Below the pieces are notes generated by a model. That model had not been told where the DNA came from, did no database searches, and worked only from the letters and a program-made list of their open reading frames with translations. Source: GCA-2861595 sp035525365 (GTDB lineage: Bacteria > Actinomycetota > Acidimicrobiia > Acidimicrobiales > GCA-2861595). From it: DNA of 30,096 nucleotides. Below, one piece after another: positions 6,100 through 13,428 of this stretch. Positions within the stretch are counted from its first letter, which is position 1; each line of letters starts with the position of its first letter. The stretch lies in contig DATLEK010000020.1 of NCBI GenBank assembly GCA_035525365.1, forward strand, positions 1 through 30,096. Direction: 5' to 3'. The translations under genes and the position numbers were made by a program.

Positions 6100-7320
6100 G
6101 TGATGGAGCCGAGCCAATTCGCCAGCCGGGAACGCGGGGTCGTCCGCCGCTGTCCCGCCGGCGATTACTGGGCCTTCTTCCCGGCGCCGCTGCCGACGTC
6201 GGCGAAGTACTCGACACAGACCAGCCTCCTCCTGGACGACGCCACCGGCGCCCTCTTCCGCCTCGGCGGAGTCGGCCGACTGCTGCCGAACCCGACTTTG
6301 CTGATCGGTCCCCACGTTCGCCTGGAGGCCGTTCTCAGCTCCCGCATCGAGGGGACTGAATCAGAGCTCAGCGACCTTCTGCGGTTTGAAGCGGGCGAGC
6401 CGGATCGGGGCGATGACCGCCACAACAGCGACGTACGGGAGGTGCACAACTACATCGTGGCCCTCGACCACGGGCTGGCGAGGCTTCGCGAAGGCTTCCC
6501 GCTCAGCCTCCGCCTGATCCGTGAGGTGCACGAGCGTCTCATGCAGGGCGTGCGGGGCGAGATGAAAACGCCTGGTGAGTTCCGTCGATCCCAGAATTGG
6601 ATCGGTGGGATCTCGCCTGGTGATGCCACCTTCGTGCCGCCACCTTTGGACGAGATGAATGCTGCGCTCCAGGACTGGGAGCAGTTCTTGCATCGTCGAT
6701 CTGCCCCCCTTCTGCTGCAGCTGGCGATGGCGCACTATCAGTTCGAAGTGATCCATCCCTTTCTCGACGGCAATGGGCGGGTGGGGCGGCTTCTGGTTCC
6801 GCTGTTGTTGATCGAGAGGGGCGCCCTCCCACAGCCGTTGCTATACCTCTCTGTGTACTTCGAGCGAAAGCGCCAGGAGTACTACGACCTCCTACTCTGG
6901 ACGAGCCAGAGAGGCGACTTCGACCCATGGTTCCAGTTCTTCCTGCGCGGTGTCGCTGTCCAGGCCAGAGATGCCGAGGAGCGAACGGTCCGGCTTGTCG
7001 AGATGCAGGCGCAACTCAGGAACGAACTGCTGGCCGCCCGGGTGTCCAACACCGTCGTGCGGTTGGCCGAGATGCTCTTCGATCGGCCGTACATCACCTC
7101 GGCGTCGGTGCAGCGAGACGTGAAGGTGACGCAACCGACGGCACAGTCGGCCATCGACACTCTCGTGGACCGCCAGCTCCTGCGGGAGGTGACCGGTCGT
7201 CAGCGGGGCCGGATGTACTTCTCGCCGGGGATATTTGAAGCTGTTTACGACAGGCTCGACGAGCACCAGGAGGAGTCACCCACCGAGGCCGGTCAGGAGG
7301 ACACGGCGCCAGCGGAGTGA
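6100..7320 (+). CDS. Fic family AMP-transferase with winged-helix tail
   Basis: A 406-residue Fic/DOC protein that transfers AMP, or another nucleotide moiety, from a nucleotide to target hydroxyls. The N-terminal Fic_N region carries a class II inhibitory-helix motif SSRIEG (residues 80-85; S-x-x-x-E-G), whose Glu84 would block productive ATP binding until relieved. The central Fic core has the complete active-site motif HPFLDGNGRVGR (219-230) with catalytic His219, preceded by a beta-flap segment FRRSQNWIGG (161-170). The last ~90 residues resemble a winged helix (RPYITSASVQRDVKVTQPTAQSAIDTL), as in many Fic-HTH proteins. It starts at GTG 6100 or ATG 6103. It stands alone, with no separate antitoxin gene, as expected for the self-inhibited class II. 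The target is unknown. Confidence 0.92.
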   Translation: MMEPSQFASRERGVVRRCPAGDYWAFFPAPLPTSAKYSTQTSLLLDDATGALFRLGGVGRLLPNPTLLIGPHVRLEAVLSSRIEGTESELSDLLRFEAGEPDRGDDRHNSDVREVHNYIVALDHGLARLREGFPLSLRLIREVHERLMQGVRGEMKTPGEFRRSQNWIGGISPGDATFVPPPLDEMNAALQDWEQFLHRRSAPLLLQLAMAHYQFEVIHPFLDGNGRVGRLLVPLLLIERGALPQPLLYLSVYFERKRQEYYDLLLWTSQRGDFDPWFQFFLRGVAVQARDAEERTVRLVEMQAQLRNELLAARVSNTVVRLAEMLFDRPYITSASVQRDVKVTQPTAQSAIDTLVDRQLLREVTGRQRGRMYFSPGIFEAVYDRLDEHQEESPTEAGQEDTAPAE

Positions 7321-7609
7321 CCGGAAGATGAGACATCGGTACTGGATCGCTTCGGCCACTGGCTCGATCGAGGAATGGTCCTGCCCTCGAAATGTGGCGT
7401 CAAGGGCTCTGAGCACGGGAAGTGGCTCGGAGCGCCTTCAGGAAATCTTCAGGATCGAGTGGAAAGGTGCGCCAACGGCGGGGAGGATCGGCATGGGCAA
7501 CGTGTCACACACCAGAATTACACTGATGTCGTTCAACTCGATTCGCGGCTACCGGTGACTCTGGCGACGCCTGCCTCTGTTGGTCCTCCGAGCCCATGAG
7601 GAGAATGCC
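7321..7609. other. 289-bp intergenic region with one direct-repeat box
   Basis: No convincing gene. The two short plus-strand frames that cross it have Ser/Arg-rich, family-less translations. It contains copy (a) of the CTTCAGG direct repeat at 7435-7455, and TTACACTGAT near 7527-7536 that could serve as a -10 for the small gene at 7610. Confidence 0.5.
7435..7455 (+). promoter_or_regulatory. Direct-repeat regulatory box, copy a
   Basis: Two 11-bp units, CCTTCAGGAA then ATCTTCAGGAT, in the same arrangement as the boxes at 14508, 22028 and 29858. Unlike the other three it is not followed by the CAYAMT hexamer at the fixed spacing (AAAGGT is there), so it may be a weaker or repressing site. 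The gene downstream in this orientation is the small gene at 7610. Confidence 0.5.
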
Positions 7610-7984
7610 ATGAGTCCCAACCCACCGCCCGACGAACAGGTGGTGCGTACCCAGCGCCTGGAGATCGTCGATGCCGAAGGGCGCCTGCGAGCCGTCGTGG
7701 GCGACCTCGCCCCGGCCCAATCCGATTCGCCCGACTTCGGCATAGCGCTGCTCGACGAACACGGAGCCCGCCGGGCGTGGCTGTCTCTCGGGCCGCACGG
7801 CCCGATGGTCGGCCTCGACCACAGCGGCAACACGGTGGCCGAGATGGGCGTCACCGATCCCGGCGGCGATGCGCTCGGCACCGGCGCCTACCTGGTCCTG
7901 AGCGACAACACGGGCGGCCTGGCCATCGGGTGGTGGGTCGAGGAGGACGGATCGGTGACGATCCGCACCGCGCCCCGGCGCTGA
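7610..7984 (+). CDS. Small beta-strand-rich protein of unknown function
   Basis: A 124-residue acidic protein without signal peptide or membrane segment. The ATG at 7610 has AGGAG six bases upstream, which favours it over an in-frame upstream start at 7580. The sequence has repeating short strand-turn units in the style of LEIVDAEGRLRAVVGDL, IALLDEHGARRAWLSL and VGLDHSGNTVAEMGV, suggesting a beta-helix or stacked hairpins. I recognise the style from uncharacterised bacterial proteins but cannot name a function. It is convergent with the large minus-strand gene, 16 bp away. A direct-repeat box lies 155 bp upstream. Confidence 0.75.
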   Translation: MSPNPPPDEQVVRTQRLEIVDAEGRLRAVVGDLAPAQSDSPDFGIALLDEHGARRAWLSLGPHGPMVGLDHSGNTVAEMGVTDPGGDALGTGAYLVLSDNTGGLAIGWWVEEDGSVTIRTAPRR

Positions 7985-8000
7985 CGCACCCTTCGGCGAG

Positions 8001-10769
8001 TCACGAACCGGCCACGACGGCGACGGCCCGTTCGATGGCGCGCTGGAGGGCGTCCCGCCCATGGCCGGTACAGGCGATCCACGGCAGACCGGCCTCGCCT
8101 GCCGTCTTGCGGACGCGCCGGCCGAAGAGGGTGCGTACGAAGGGCATGAGAACCACGGCGTCGGCCGCCTCGTATCGGGACTCGATGCGATCGAAGGTCT
8201 TCATCCAGTTGGAGCCCCACCCCGGCGCGAACCACTCCACCACGACGCGGCCGTCGTAGCGCTCGGCCAGCGTGGCGTCGATCGGCACCTGGTATCGCTC
8301 CTGGACCTCGTTGCCGCCCACGAACAGGATGCGCACCTCGCGCTCCAGCCGCGGCGCCGGCTGGTTGAGCGGCTCACCGGTGGCTCTCACGAGGGGACGG
8401 AGCAGAGCCAGATCCTCCCCCCCCGTTCCCAGCTCGGCCACCAGGTCCAGCACCTCGCCGGCGTCGACACCGCCCACGCCCCCCGCCGCCGCCCTGTAGA
8501 AGAGGCCCCGAGCCAGTTCTCTCGCCTCTTCGACTCGCCCCACCCGCCGGAGGACGTCCACTCGCAGGAGATCGGCGTGAAAGGGATCGAGCAGGAGGCG
8601 CAGGCCTTCGTGGCGGCCCAGCAGGTCGGCCCACCGATCGTCGAGAGCGGGATCGCAGGCCCTCACGACCACGTCGTCGATCTCGTCGACCAGCTCCTCG
8701 ACCAGGGGGCGCTGCCCATCGCTACCGGTGCCGTCGAGGGCCGCCTCGAGCAGCGCGAACCTGGATACCAGGCTTCGCGAGCGGTCACCACCAAGCTGCT
8801 GAGCCAGCTCTACCGCGCCGCTGGTCCCGCGCCGAGCGTGGCCGCACACCATGGCCGTCACCGTCGGGTCAGACGGCGCGGCAGCCGCGGCCAGGGCGAC
8901 GGCCTCGCCCACGAGCGGCGACTCATGGGCATCGAGGGCCTCGGCCTCGGCCATCAGCCACTCCGGCACCGGGTCGTACCCGTCGGCCATCGCCGACCTG
9001 AGCTGGCGGAAGGCCGACTCGTCGGTGCCCGGCTCCAGGAGCCGGAGCTGGCACAGAGCACGATGGAAGCGTGTGCCGGCGAGCAGCGCCTCGCATCCGG
9101 GGGTGCCGATCATTGCCGCTTCGGCGAAACCGAGGTCACGAGCAGCGGTGGCGTCGTCTTCCATGCACAGCGCCCGCATGCCCGACAGCAGGCGGCCCAG
9201 GAGGTTGTCGGGATCAGCATCCAGCAACTCCTCGACATGGCGCCGGGCGTGGTCCAGGCGCACCAGCAGGTTCCGGCGGTCGCGGCCCGATCGGGGAAAG
9301 CGAAGCTCGGCGACGTTCGCCAGATCGGCGGCGATGAGCGCCCGCTCGCAGTGGGCCAGGACCTGGTCCGCCTTGGGCAGCTGCTTGTCCGGGAGGTCCG
9401 TCATCAGGCGCGCAGCGCCTGCGAAGTCCCGCCTGGCCCGGCGGCAGGTGATGCGGAGAAGACAGAGCTGTGCCGCCTCTGCCTGCATGTCATCTCCCAA
9501 CTCGTCTGCTGCGTCGTCGCTGGCGACGGTCCATGAGCCGAGCGCCTCGTCGGCCGAACGGAGCAGCAGCTCGGCGGTGATCATGTCGCCCTCCTCGACC
9601 AGGGCCGCAGCTCGGCGCCGGAGCAACGAAAGCACACGCTCCCAGCCGGTGAACGGCAACGGGCAAACGGCGAGCAGCTCCGCCGCCCATCGCGGGTCGG
9701 CCTCCACCAGAGCACCCAGCAGCGGCCCTGAGAGATGGGTGCCCTCCGGCGACTCCACCAACCGTTCGGCCGACCCGCGGTGGCTCTCCAGGAGATCCAG
9801 AAGTGTTGGGCCCTCCCCCGCCGGCGGCCTACGGGTCATCCCACAGAGCAGACCGAGGAACCGGTAGTACTCCAGCTCCTCGTTCGCCTGTGACAGCGAT
9901 ACCGGTCCTGTGCCTGGTCCGAGAGCATCCACCATCCCAAGGAGGAACCAGGAGCCGGGCTCCGTAGGGCGCACCGACAGGATTTCCGCCACAGCCGGAC
10001 CGAATAGCTCGCCGACTTGGGGTGCAACTCCGTCGGCGCCGCCGGTGGGCGACGCGGCCGCCGCCTCGATCATGGCGCCGATCGACGAGACGAGGACCTT
10101 GTCGAGTGCGGTGCCGTGGCCAGCGGCCTCCAGAACAAGTCGAGCAAGCCCGGCAATGTCCGTGGCCGTCGACGAACCACGGCCAAACGCACGCCCGCCA
10201 GGCTGTCGACGAGCAGTTCTGTCGGGAACGCCGGCGGGCGCATCCGCCACTACGGCACCGTCGCCGGCGGTGTTCCCGTCGGTGCTCTCGCCACCGATGC
10301 TCTGCTCCGAACCGGGCCCGGCGGCCTCCGCCTCCTCGAGCAGGGCCATAACGGCCCGGTCCTCGTCGGGGTTGATCATCGCAGCCTCCGACATCACCGT
10401 CACCAGCAACTTCATGAGCGGCAGCGGCCACAGCTGGCACAGGCGCGACACCCCCTGCCTCAGCGCGCTGTCGTCCGCCTGCCCCCGTGCTGAAACGACG
10501 ACGTCGAGCATCGGAGTGATCCCGGTGGACACCACGAAGATGGCCGCCATGTGCGCGGCGGGCGGCGACAGCGAGCGGATCCGCGACGACACCAGAGTGT
10601 GCTTCGCGTTGCGCATGCGATTGCCCGGCATGCGCAACCCGAGGATGTGGAACAGCTGCTGCAGCTCCCCGTCGCCCATGTCGCCGAGAGCGACGCCGAG
10701 GTCCACCGCACTGAGCCCAACGAGCAGAGGTCGAGCCGCGCACTGCCCGTGTTCACCCATGTCCCTCAT
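8001..10769 (-). CDS. Large helical-repeat protein with DUF2325-like C-terminus
   Basis: A 922-residue soluble protein. Residues ~1-110 form a helical domain I do not recognise. A low-complexity Gly/Ala/Asp segment (~150-190) follows. Residues ~200-800 are rich in Leu, Ala and Glu with TPR-like helix pairs, so probably an alpha-solenoid. The last ~110 residues form an alpha/beta domain starting VRILFVGGNEVQERY, with EAADAVVLMPF and later GLPWIACTGHGRDALQRAIE. Its VGG first strand, ADAVV strand and late Gly-rich turn resemble DUF2325 topology, which is a weak assignment. The ATG at 10769 has GGAG five bases upstream. It is transcribed divergently from a small C-protein-like regulator with an 84-bp gap. 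Solenoid plus effector-like domain plus dedicated regulator is suggestive of a signalling or defence role, unproven. Confidence 0.8.
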   Translation of the reverse strand: MRDMGEHGQCAARPLLVGLSAVDLGVALGDMGDGELQQLFHILGLRMPGNRMRNAKHTLVSSRIRSLSPPAAHMAAIFVVSTGITPMLDVVVSARGQADDSALRQGVSRLCQLWPLPLMKLLVTVMSEAAMINPDEDRAVMALLEEAEAAGPGSEQSIGGESTDGNTAGDGAVVADAPAGVPDRTARRQPGGRAFGRGSSTATDIAGLARLVLEAAGHGTALDKVLVSSIGAMIEAAAASPTGGADGVAPQVGELFGPAVAEILSVRPTEPGSWFLLGMVDALGPGTGPVSLSQANEELEYYRFLGLLCGMTRRPPAGEGPTLLDLLESHRGSAERLVESPEGTHLSGPLLGALVEADPRWAAELLAVCPLPFTGWERVLSLLRRRAAALVEEGDMITAELLLRSADEALGSWTVASDDAADELGDDMQAEAAQLCLLRITCRRARRDFAGAARLMTDLPDKQLPKADQVLAHCERALIAADLANVAELRFPRSGRDRRNLLVRLDHARRHVEELLDADPDNLLGRLLSGMRALCMEDDATAARDLGFAEAAMIGTPGCEALLAGTRFHRALCQLRLLEPGTDESAFRQLRSAMADGYDPVPEWLMAEAEALDAHESPLVGEAVALAAAAAPSDPTVTAMVCGHARRGTSGAVELAQQLGGDRSRSLVSRFALLEAALDGTGSDGQRPLVEELVDEIDDVVVRACDPALDDRWADLLGRHEGLRLLLDPFHADLLRVDVLRRVGRVEEARELARGLFYRAAAGGVGGVDAGEVLDLVAELGTGGEDLALLRPLVRATGEPLNQPAPRLEREVRILFVGGNEVQERYQVPIDATLAERYDGRVVVEWFAPGWGSNWMKTFDRIESRYEAADAVVLMPFVRTLFGRRVRKTAGEAGLPWIACTGHGRDALQRAIERAVAVVAGS

Positions 10770-10807
10770 CTACACTCCACCACCCAGGCTCGCCCGAACA
10801 GATGCTA

Positions 10808-10831
10808 CTTATAAGCTGTAGACGCATAGTC
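10808..10831 (+). promoter_or_regulatory. Operator-like palindromes between divergent genes
   Basis: The gap between the large minus-strand gene and the XRE regulator contains the perfect palindrome CTTATAAG (10808-10815). Just after it is GACGCATAGTC (10821-10831), whose arms AGAC/GTCT are symmetric. It resembles the GACTnnnAGTC-type C-boxes bound by restriction-modification controller proteins. The likely ligand is the adjacent 78-residue regulator, by autoregulation. Confidence 0.5.
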
Positions 10832-10853
10832 TGTCACGGGGTGGAATCGGAGG

Positions 10854-11090
10854 ATGCCCCGCCGTTCCAATCCTTCCTCGCCCGCCACCCTCTTCGGCCG
10901 ACGGGTCCGCGACCGGCGGCTGGATCTCGGGATCTCCCAGGAGGCGCTGGCGGAGGCCGCCGGGCTCCACCGGACTTATGTCGGCTCGGTCGAGCGGGGC
11001 GAGCGCAACATTGCCCTGATCAACATCCTGCGCCTGGCCGACGCCCTCGACCTGGATGCTGCCGAGCTGGTGATCGGGCTGAAACCGTAA
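10854..11090 (+). CDS. XRE/C-protein-like transcriptional regulator
   Basis: A 78-residue protein that is almost entirely one Cro/C1-type helix-turn-helix. It has GISQEALAEAAGLHRTYVG as helices 2-3, followed by SVERGERNIALINILRLADAL, ending in ELVIGLKP. Size and sequence match the small controller (C) proteins of restriction-modification systems and related stand-alone XRE regulators, which bind as dimers. GGAGG abuts the ATG without spacing, so translation may be weak or from a very short leader. Divergent from the 922-residue gene and preceded by palindromic operator candidates, it probably regulates itself and perhaps that gene. It lies 24 bp before the polysaccharide genes and could be co-transcribed with them. 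No methylase or nuclease gene is visible in the window. Confidence 0.87.
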   Translation: MPRRSNPSSPATLFGRRVRDRRLDLGISQEALAEAAGLHRTYVGSVERGERNIALINILRLADALDLDAAELVIGLKP

Positions 11091-11101
11091 AGGGAGCGCC
11101 T

Positions 11102-11107
11102 ACTATG
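11102..11107 (+). promoter_or_regulatory. Possible -10 for leaderless epimerase transcript
   Basis: TACTAT lies eight bases before ATG 11115, the same spacing as CACACT before ATG 14550. Transcription would start at the AUG, which would explain why no Shine-Dalgarno sits at the usual distance. No clear -35 is seen. Confidence 0.35.
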
Positions 11108-11114
11108 GCTATCC

Positions 11115-12077
11115 ATGCGGGTACTGGTAACCGGCGGGGCTGGATATATCGGGTCGCACCTGGTCGATGCGTTGTGCGATGCCGGCCACGAGGTAGCCGT
11201 GCTCGACAACCTGCGCTCCGGGCGGGCGGCGAACCTTCAGCACCGGCTTCACGAGATCCGCTTCGTGAACGGTTCAATCCTCGATCCCGTTCTCGTGGAA
11301 GCCGAGGTGGAGCGGTCGCAACTGGTGTTCCACCTGGCCGCCGCCGTGGGCGTGCGCCACGTCGTCGAGGACCCGCTCGAGGCGATCCTGACCAACACCC
11401 TCGGCACCGAGAACGTGCTGTCCTCGTGCTTCAAGTACTGGAAGAAGGTGGTGGTGGCATCCACCTCTGAGGTCTACGGCAAGACGTCGAAGGTCCCTAT
11501 GGCCGAGGACGACGACCGCATCCTCGGGCCCACCACCGTCCACCGCTGGTCCTACGCCACCTCGAAGGCCATCGACGAGCACCTCGCCTTTGCCTACGCC
11601 GAGCGGCGCCTCCCCGTGGTCATCGTGCGCTACTTCAACTCCTTCGGTCCCCGCCTGGACCCCAAGGGGTACGGCTCGGTGGTGGCCAACTTCCTCCGCC
11701 CCGCCCTGGCCGGCAATCCCCTCTTCGTCCTCGGCGACGGCCGCCAGACCCGCTGCTTCACCTACGTCGACGATACCGTGCGAGGCACCATGGCCGCCGG
11801 GTTCACCCCTGAAGCGGAGGGCCTGGTGTTCAACCTGGGGTCGACCAGAGAGATCTCCATCCTGGAGTTGGCCGGGATGATCCGCGCCCAACTCGGCTCC
11901 AACTCCGAGATCCGCCTCGCCCCTTACGATAGCTACTACGGGCCGGGCTACGAGGACACCCGCCGGCGGGTGCCCGACATCACCAGGGCCGGCGAGATCC
12001 TTGGCTGGGCACCCCAGGTCTCACTGGAGGACGGGCTCACCCGTGTCCTCGAATGGTGGCACAAGACCTATGGCTGA
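11115..12077 (+). CDS. NAD-dependent sugar-nucleotide epimerase/dehydratase
   Basis: A 320-residue extended short-chain dehydrogenase acting on a nucleotide sugar for envelope polysaccharide. The Rossmann motif GGAGYIGSH (residues ~7-15) binds NAD, HLAAAVGV follows, the catalytic serine/threonine is in ASTSEVYG, and the YxxxK pair is in YATSK. GYEDTRRRVPDI near residue 285 is the substrate-binding region before the terminal helix. Similarity is to UDP-glucose 4-epimerase and UDP-glucuronate decarboxylase-like enzymes; the exact reaction cannot be fixed by eye. It overlaps the next gene, a UDP-sugar dehydrogenase, by 8 bp, so the pair probably acts in sequence in one sugar-nucleotide pathway. 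The length is typical for the family. Confidence 0.9.
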   Translation: MRVLVTGGAGYIGSHLVDALCDAGHEVAVLDNLRSGRAANLQHRLHEIRFVNGSILDPVLVEAEVERSQLVFHLAAAVGVRHVVEDPLEAILTNTLGTENVLSSCFKYWKKVVVASTSEVYGKTSKVPMAEDDDRILGPTTVHRWSYATSKAIDEHLAFAYAERRLPVVIVRYFNSFGPRLDPKGYGSVVANFLRPALAGNPLFVLGDGRQTRCFTYVDDTVRGTMAAGFTPEAEGLVFNLGSTREISILELAGMIRAQLGSNSEIRLAPYDSYYGPGYEDTRRRVPDITRAGEILGWAPQVSLEDGLTRVLEWWHKTYG

Positions 12078-13383
12078 CAGCTCCGGGTTCGAAGCCAAGT
12101 TGGCGGCCAAGGACCTCACCATCGGCGTGGTGGGCCTGGGCTACGTGGGCCTGCCCCTCGCCATCACCTACGCCGAGGCCGGGTTCACCTGCATCGGGAT
12201 CGATGTCGATGCCGAGCGAGCGGCGGCGCTCAACGCCGGCGCCAGCCACATAGAAGACATCGCCTCCGAGCGGGTGGCGGCGGTGGTCGAGGCCCAGCGC
12301 TTCAACGCCACCGCCGACCCGCAGCGCCTCCGGGAGGCCGACGTGGTGTTCGTCTGCGTCCCCACCCCCTTCGACCGGGCCAAGACGCCGGACCTCTCCT
12401 TCGTGCGGGCGGCCATCACCGACGTGGCCGCCGTGCTGAGGCCCGGCATGCTGATCGTGCTGCAGTCCACCACCTTCCCCGGCACCACCACCGAGGTGTG
12501 CCAACCCATCCTGGAAAGCTCGGGCCTCAAAGCAGGAGTGGACTTCCACCTGGCCTTCTCCCCCGAGCGGGTCGACCCCGGTAATGCCACCTGGAACGTG
12601 CGCAACACCCCGAAGGTGGTGGGTGGGGTCACCGCGGTGAGCGCCGAGCGGGCCCGGGCAATCCTGGAGGCGGTAATGGAGCGGCGGGGATTGGTCACGG
12701 TGCTGTCGTCGCCGGCCGCGGCGGAGATGACCAAGCTGTTGGAGAACACCTACCGGGCGGTGAACATCGCCATGGTGGGCGAGCTGGCCATGCTCTCCCA
12801 CGAGATGGGCCTCGACATATGGGAGGTCATCGACGGAGCCGCCACCAAGCCCTTCGGTTTCCAGGCCTTCTATCCGGGCGTCGGCCCCGGCGGCCACTGC
12901 ATCCCCGTCGACCCCTACTACCTGTCGTGGCGGGCCCGGGAGTTCGACTTCCAGACCAAGTTCATCGAGCTGGCCGCCGACACCAACCTGCGCATGGCCC
13001 ACTACGTGACCAAGCGGGTCCAGGACTTCCTCAACCGCTCCGGCCACCCCCTCCGGGGCGCCAGGGTGCTGGCGCTGGGGGCCTCGTTCAAACCGGGCGT
13101 GTCCGACGTGCGCAACTCTCGTGCCGTGCGGGTGATGGAGCTGCTGGAGGAGGCGGGCGGCATGGTCGACTACGTGGATCCCCACGTCCCCACCGTCAAC
13201 CTGGCCGGACGGTCCCGCAAGGCCGTCGACCTGAGCGAGGGGCTTTCCGCGGCCGACATCGTCGTCGTCCTCGTGGGCCACCAGAACTGGCCCATGGACA
13301 AGATCATCCATTCTGGGACACCGGTTTTCGACGCCGTGAACGCGACAGCCGGCTTCGCCGCCGCCCACGTGGAACGGCTCTAA
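12070..13383 (+). CDS. UDP-sugar 6-dehydrogenase (UDP-GlcNAc/ManNAc type)
   Basis: A 437-residue NAD-dependent nucleotide-sugar dehydrogenase that oxidises C6 of a UDP-hexose or UDP-N-acetylhexosamine to the uronate in two steps. Visible features are GLGYVGLP (22-29) for NAD, VPTPFD at ~97, the central ENTYRAVNIA helix near 225, and the catalytic cysteine Cys277 in GPGGHCIPVDPYYLSW. Lys in ASFKPGVSDVRNS near 345 belongs to the C-terminal domain. The PYYLSW and ENTYRAVN variants are closer to WbpA/WbpO-type UDP-N-acetylhexosamine dehydrogenases than to UDP-glucose dehydrogenase. ATG 12070 is chosen over an upstream frame extension because it begins just before the Rossmann strand and overlaps the epimerase stop. 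It supplies uronic acids for the polysaccharide made by the following genes. Confidence 0.92.
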   Translation: MADSSGFEAKLAAKDLTIGVVGLGYVGLPLAITYAEAGFTCIGIDVDAERAAALNAGASHIEDIASERVAAVVEAQRFNATADPQRLREADVVFVCVPTPFDRAKTPDLSFVRAAITDVAAVLRPGMLIVLQSTTFPGTTTEVCQPILESSGLKAGVDFHLAFSPERVDPGNATWNVRNTPKVVGGVTAVSAERARAILEAVMERRGLVTVLSSPAAAEMTKLLENTYRAVNIAMVGELAMLSHEMGLDIWEVIDGAATKPFGFQAFYPGVGPGGHCIPVDPYYLSWRAREFDFQTKFIELAADTNLRMAHYVTKRVQDFLNRSGHPLRGARVLALGASFKPGVSDVRNSRAVRVMELLEEAGGMVDYVDPHVPTVNLAGRSRKAVDLSEGLSAADIVVVLVGHQNWPMDKIIHSGTPVFDAVNATAGFAAAHVERL

Positions 13384-13428
13384 ACGCCGCCTTTCCTGCA
13401 CCCTGGGCGGTGGGGCCACCGGGCCCAG

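Noticed and set aside
7235..7558. A short plus-strand frame overlapping the end of the Fic gene
   Set aside because: It is Ser/Arg-rich with no family and no start signal, and it covers a regulatory box. Treated as non-coding.
10854..11090. A complete restriction-modification system around the C-protein-like regulator
   Set aside because: No methyltransferase motifs or nuclease domain appear nearby. The neighbours are a solenoid protein and sugar-nucleotide enzymes.
12037..13419. A 460-codon minus-strand frame antisense to the UDP-sugar dehydrogenase
   Set aside because: It is the mirror image of a gene with complete catalytic motifs, with His/Gly/Val-rich composition typical of shadow frames.
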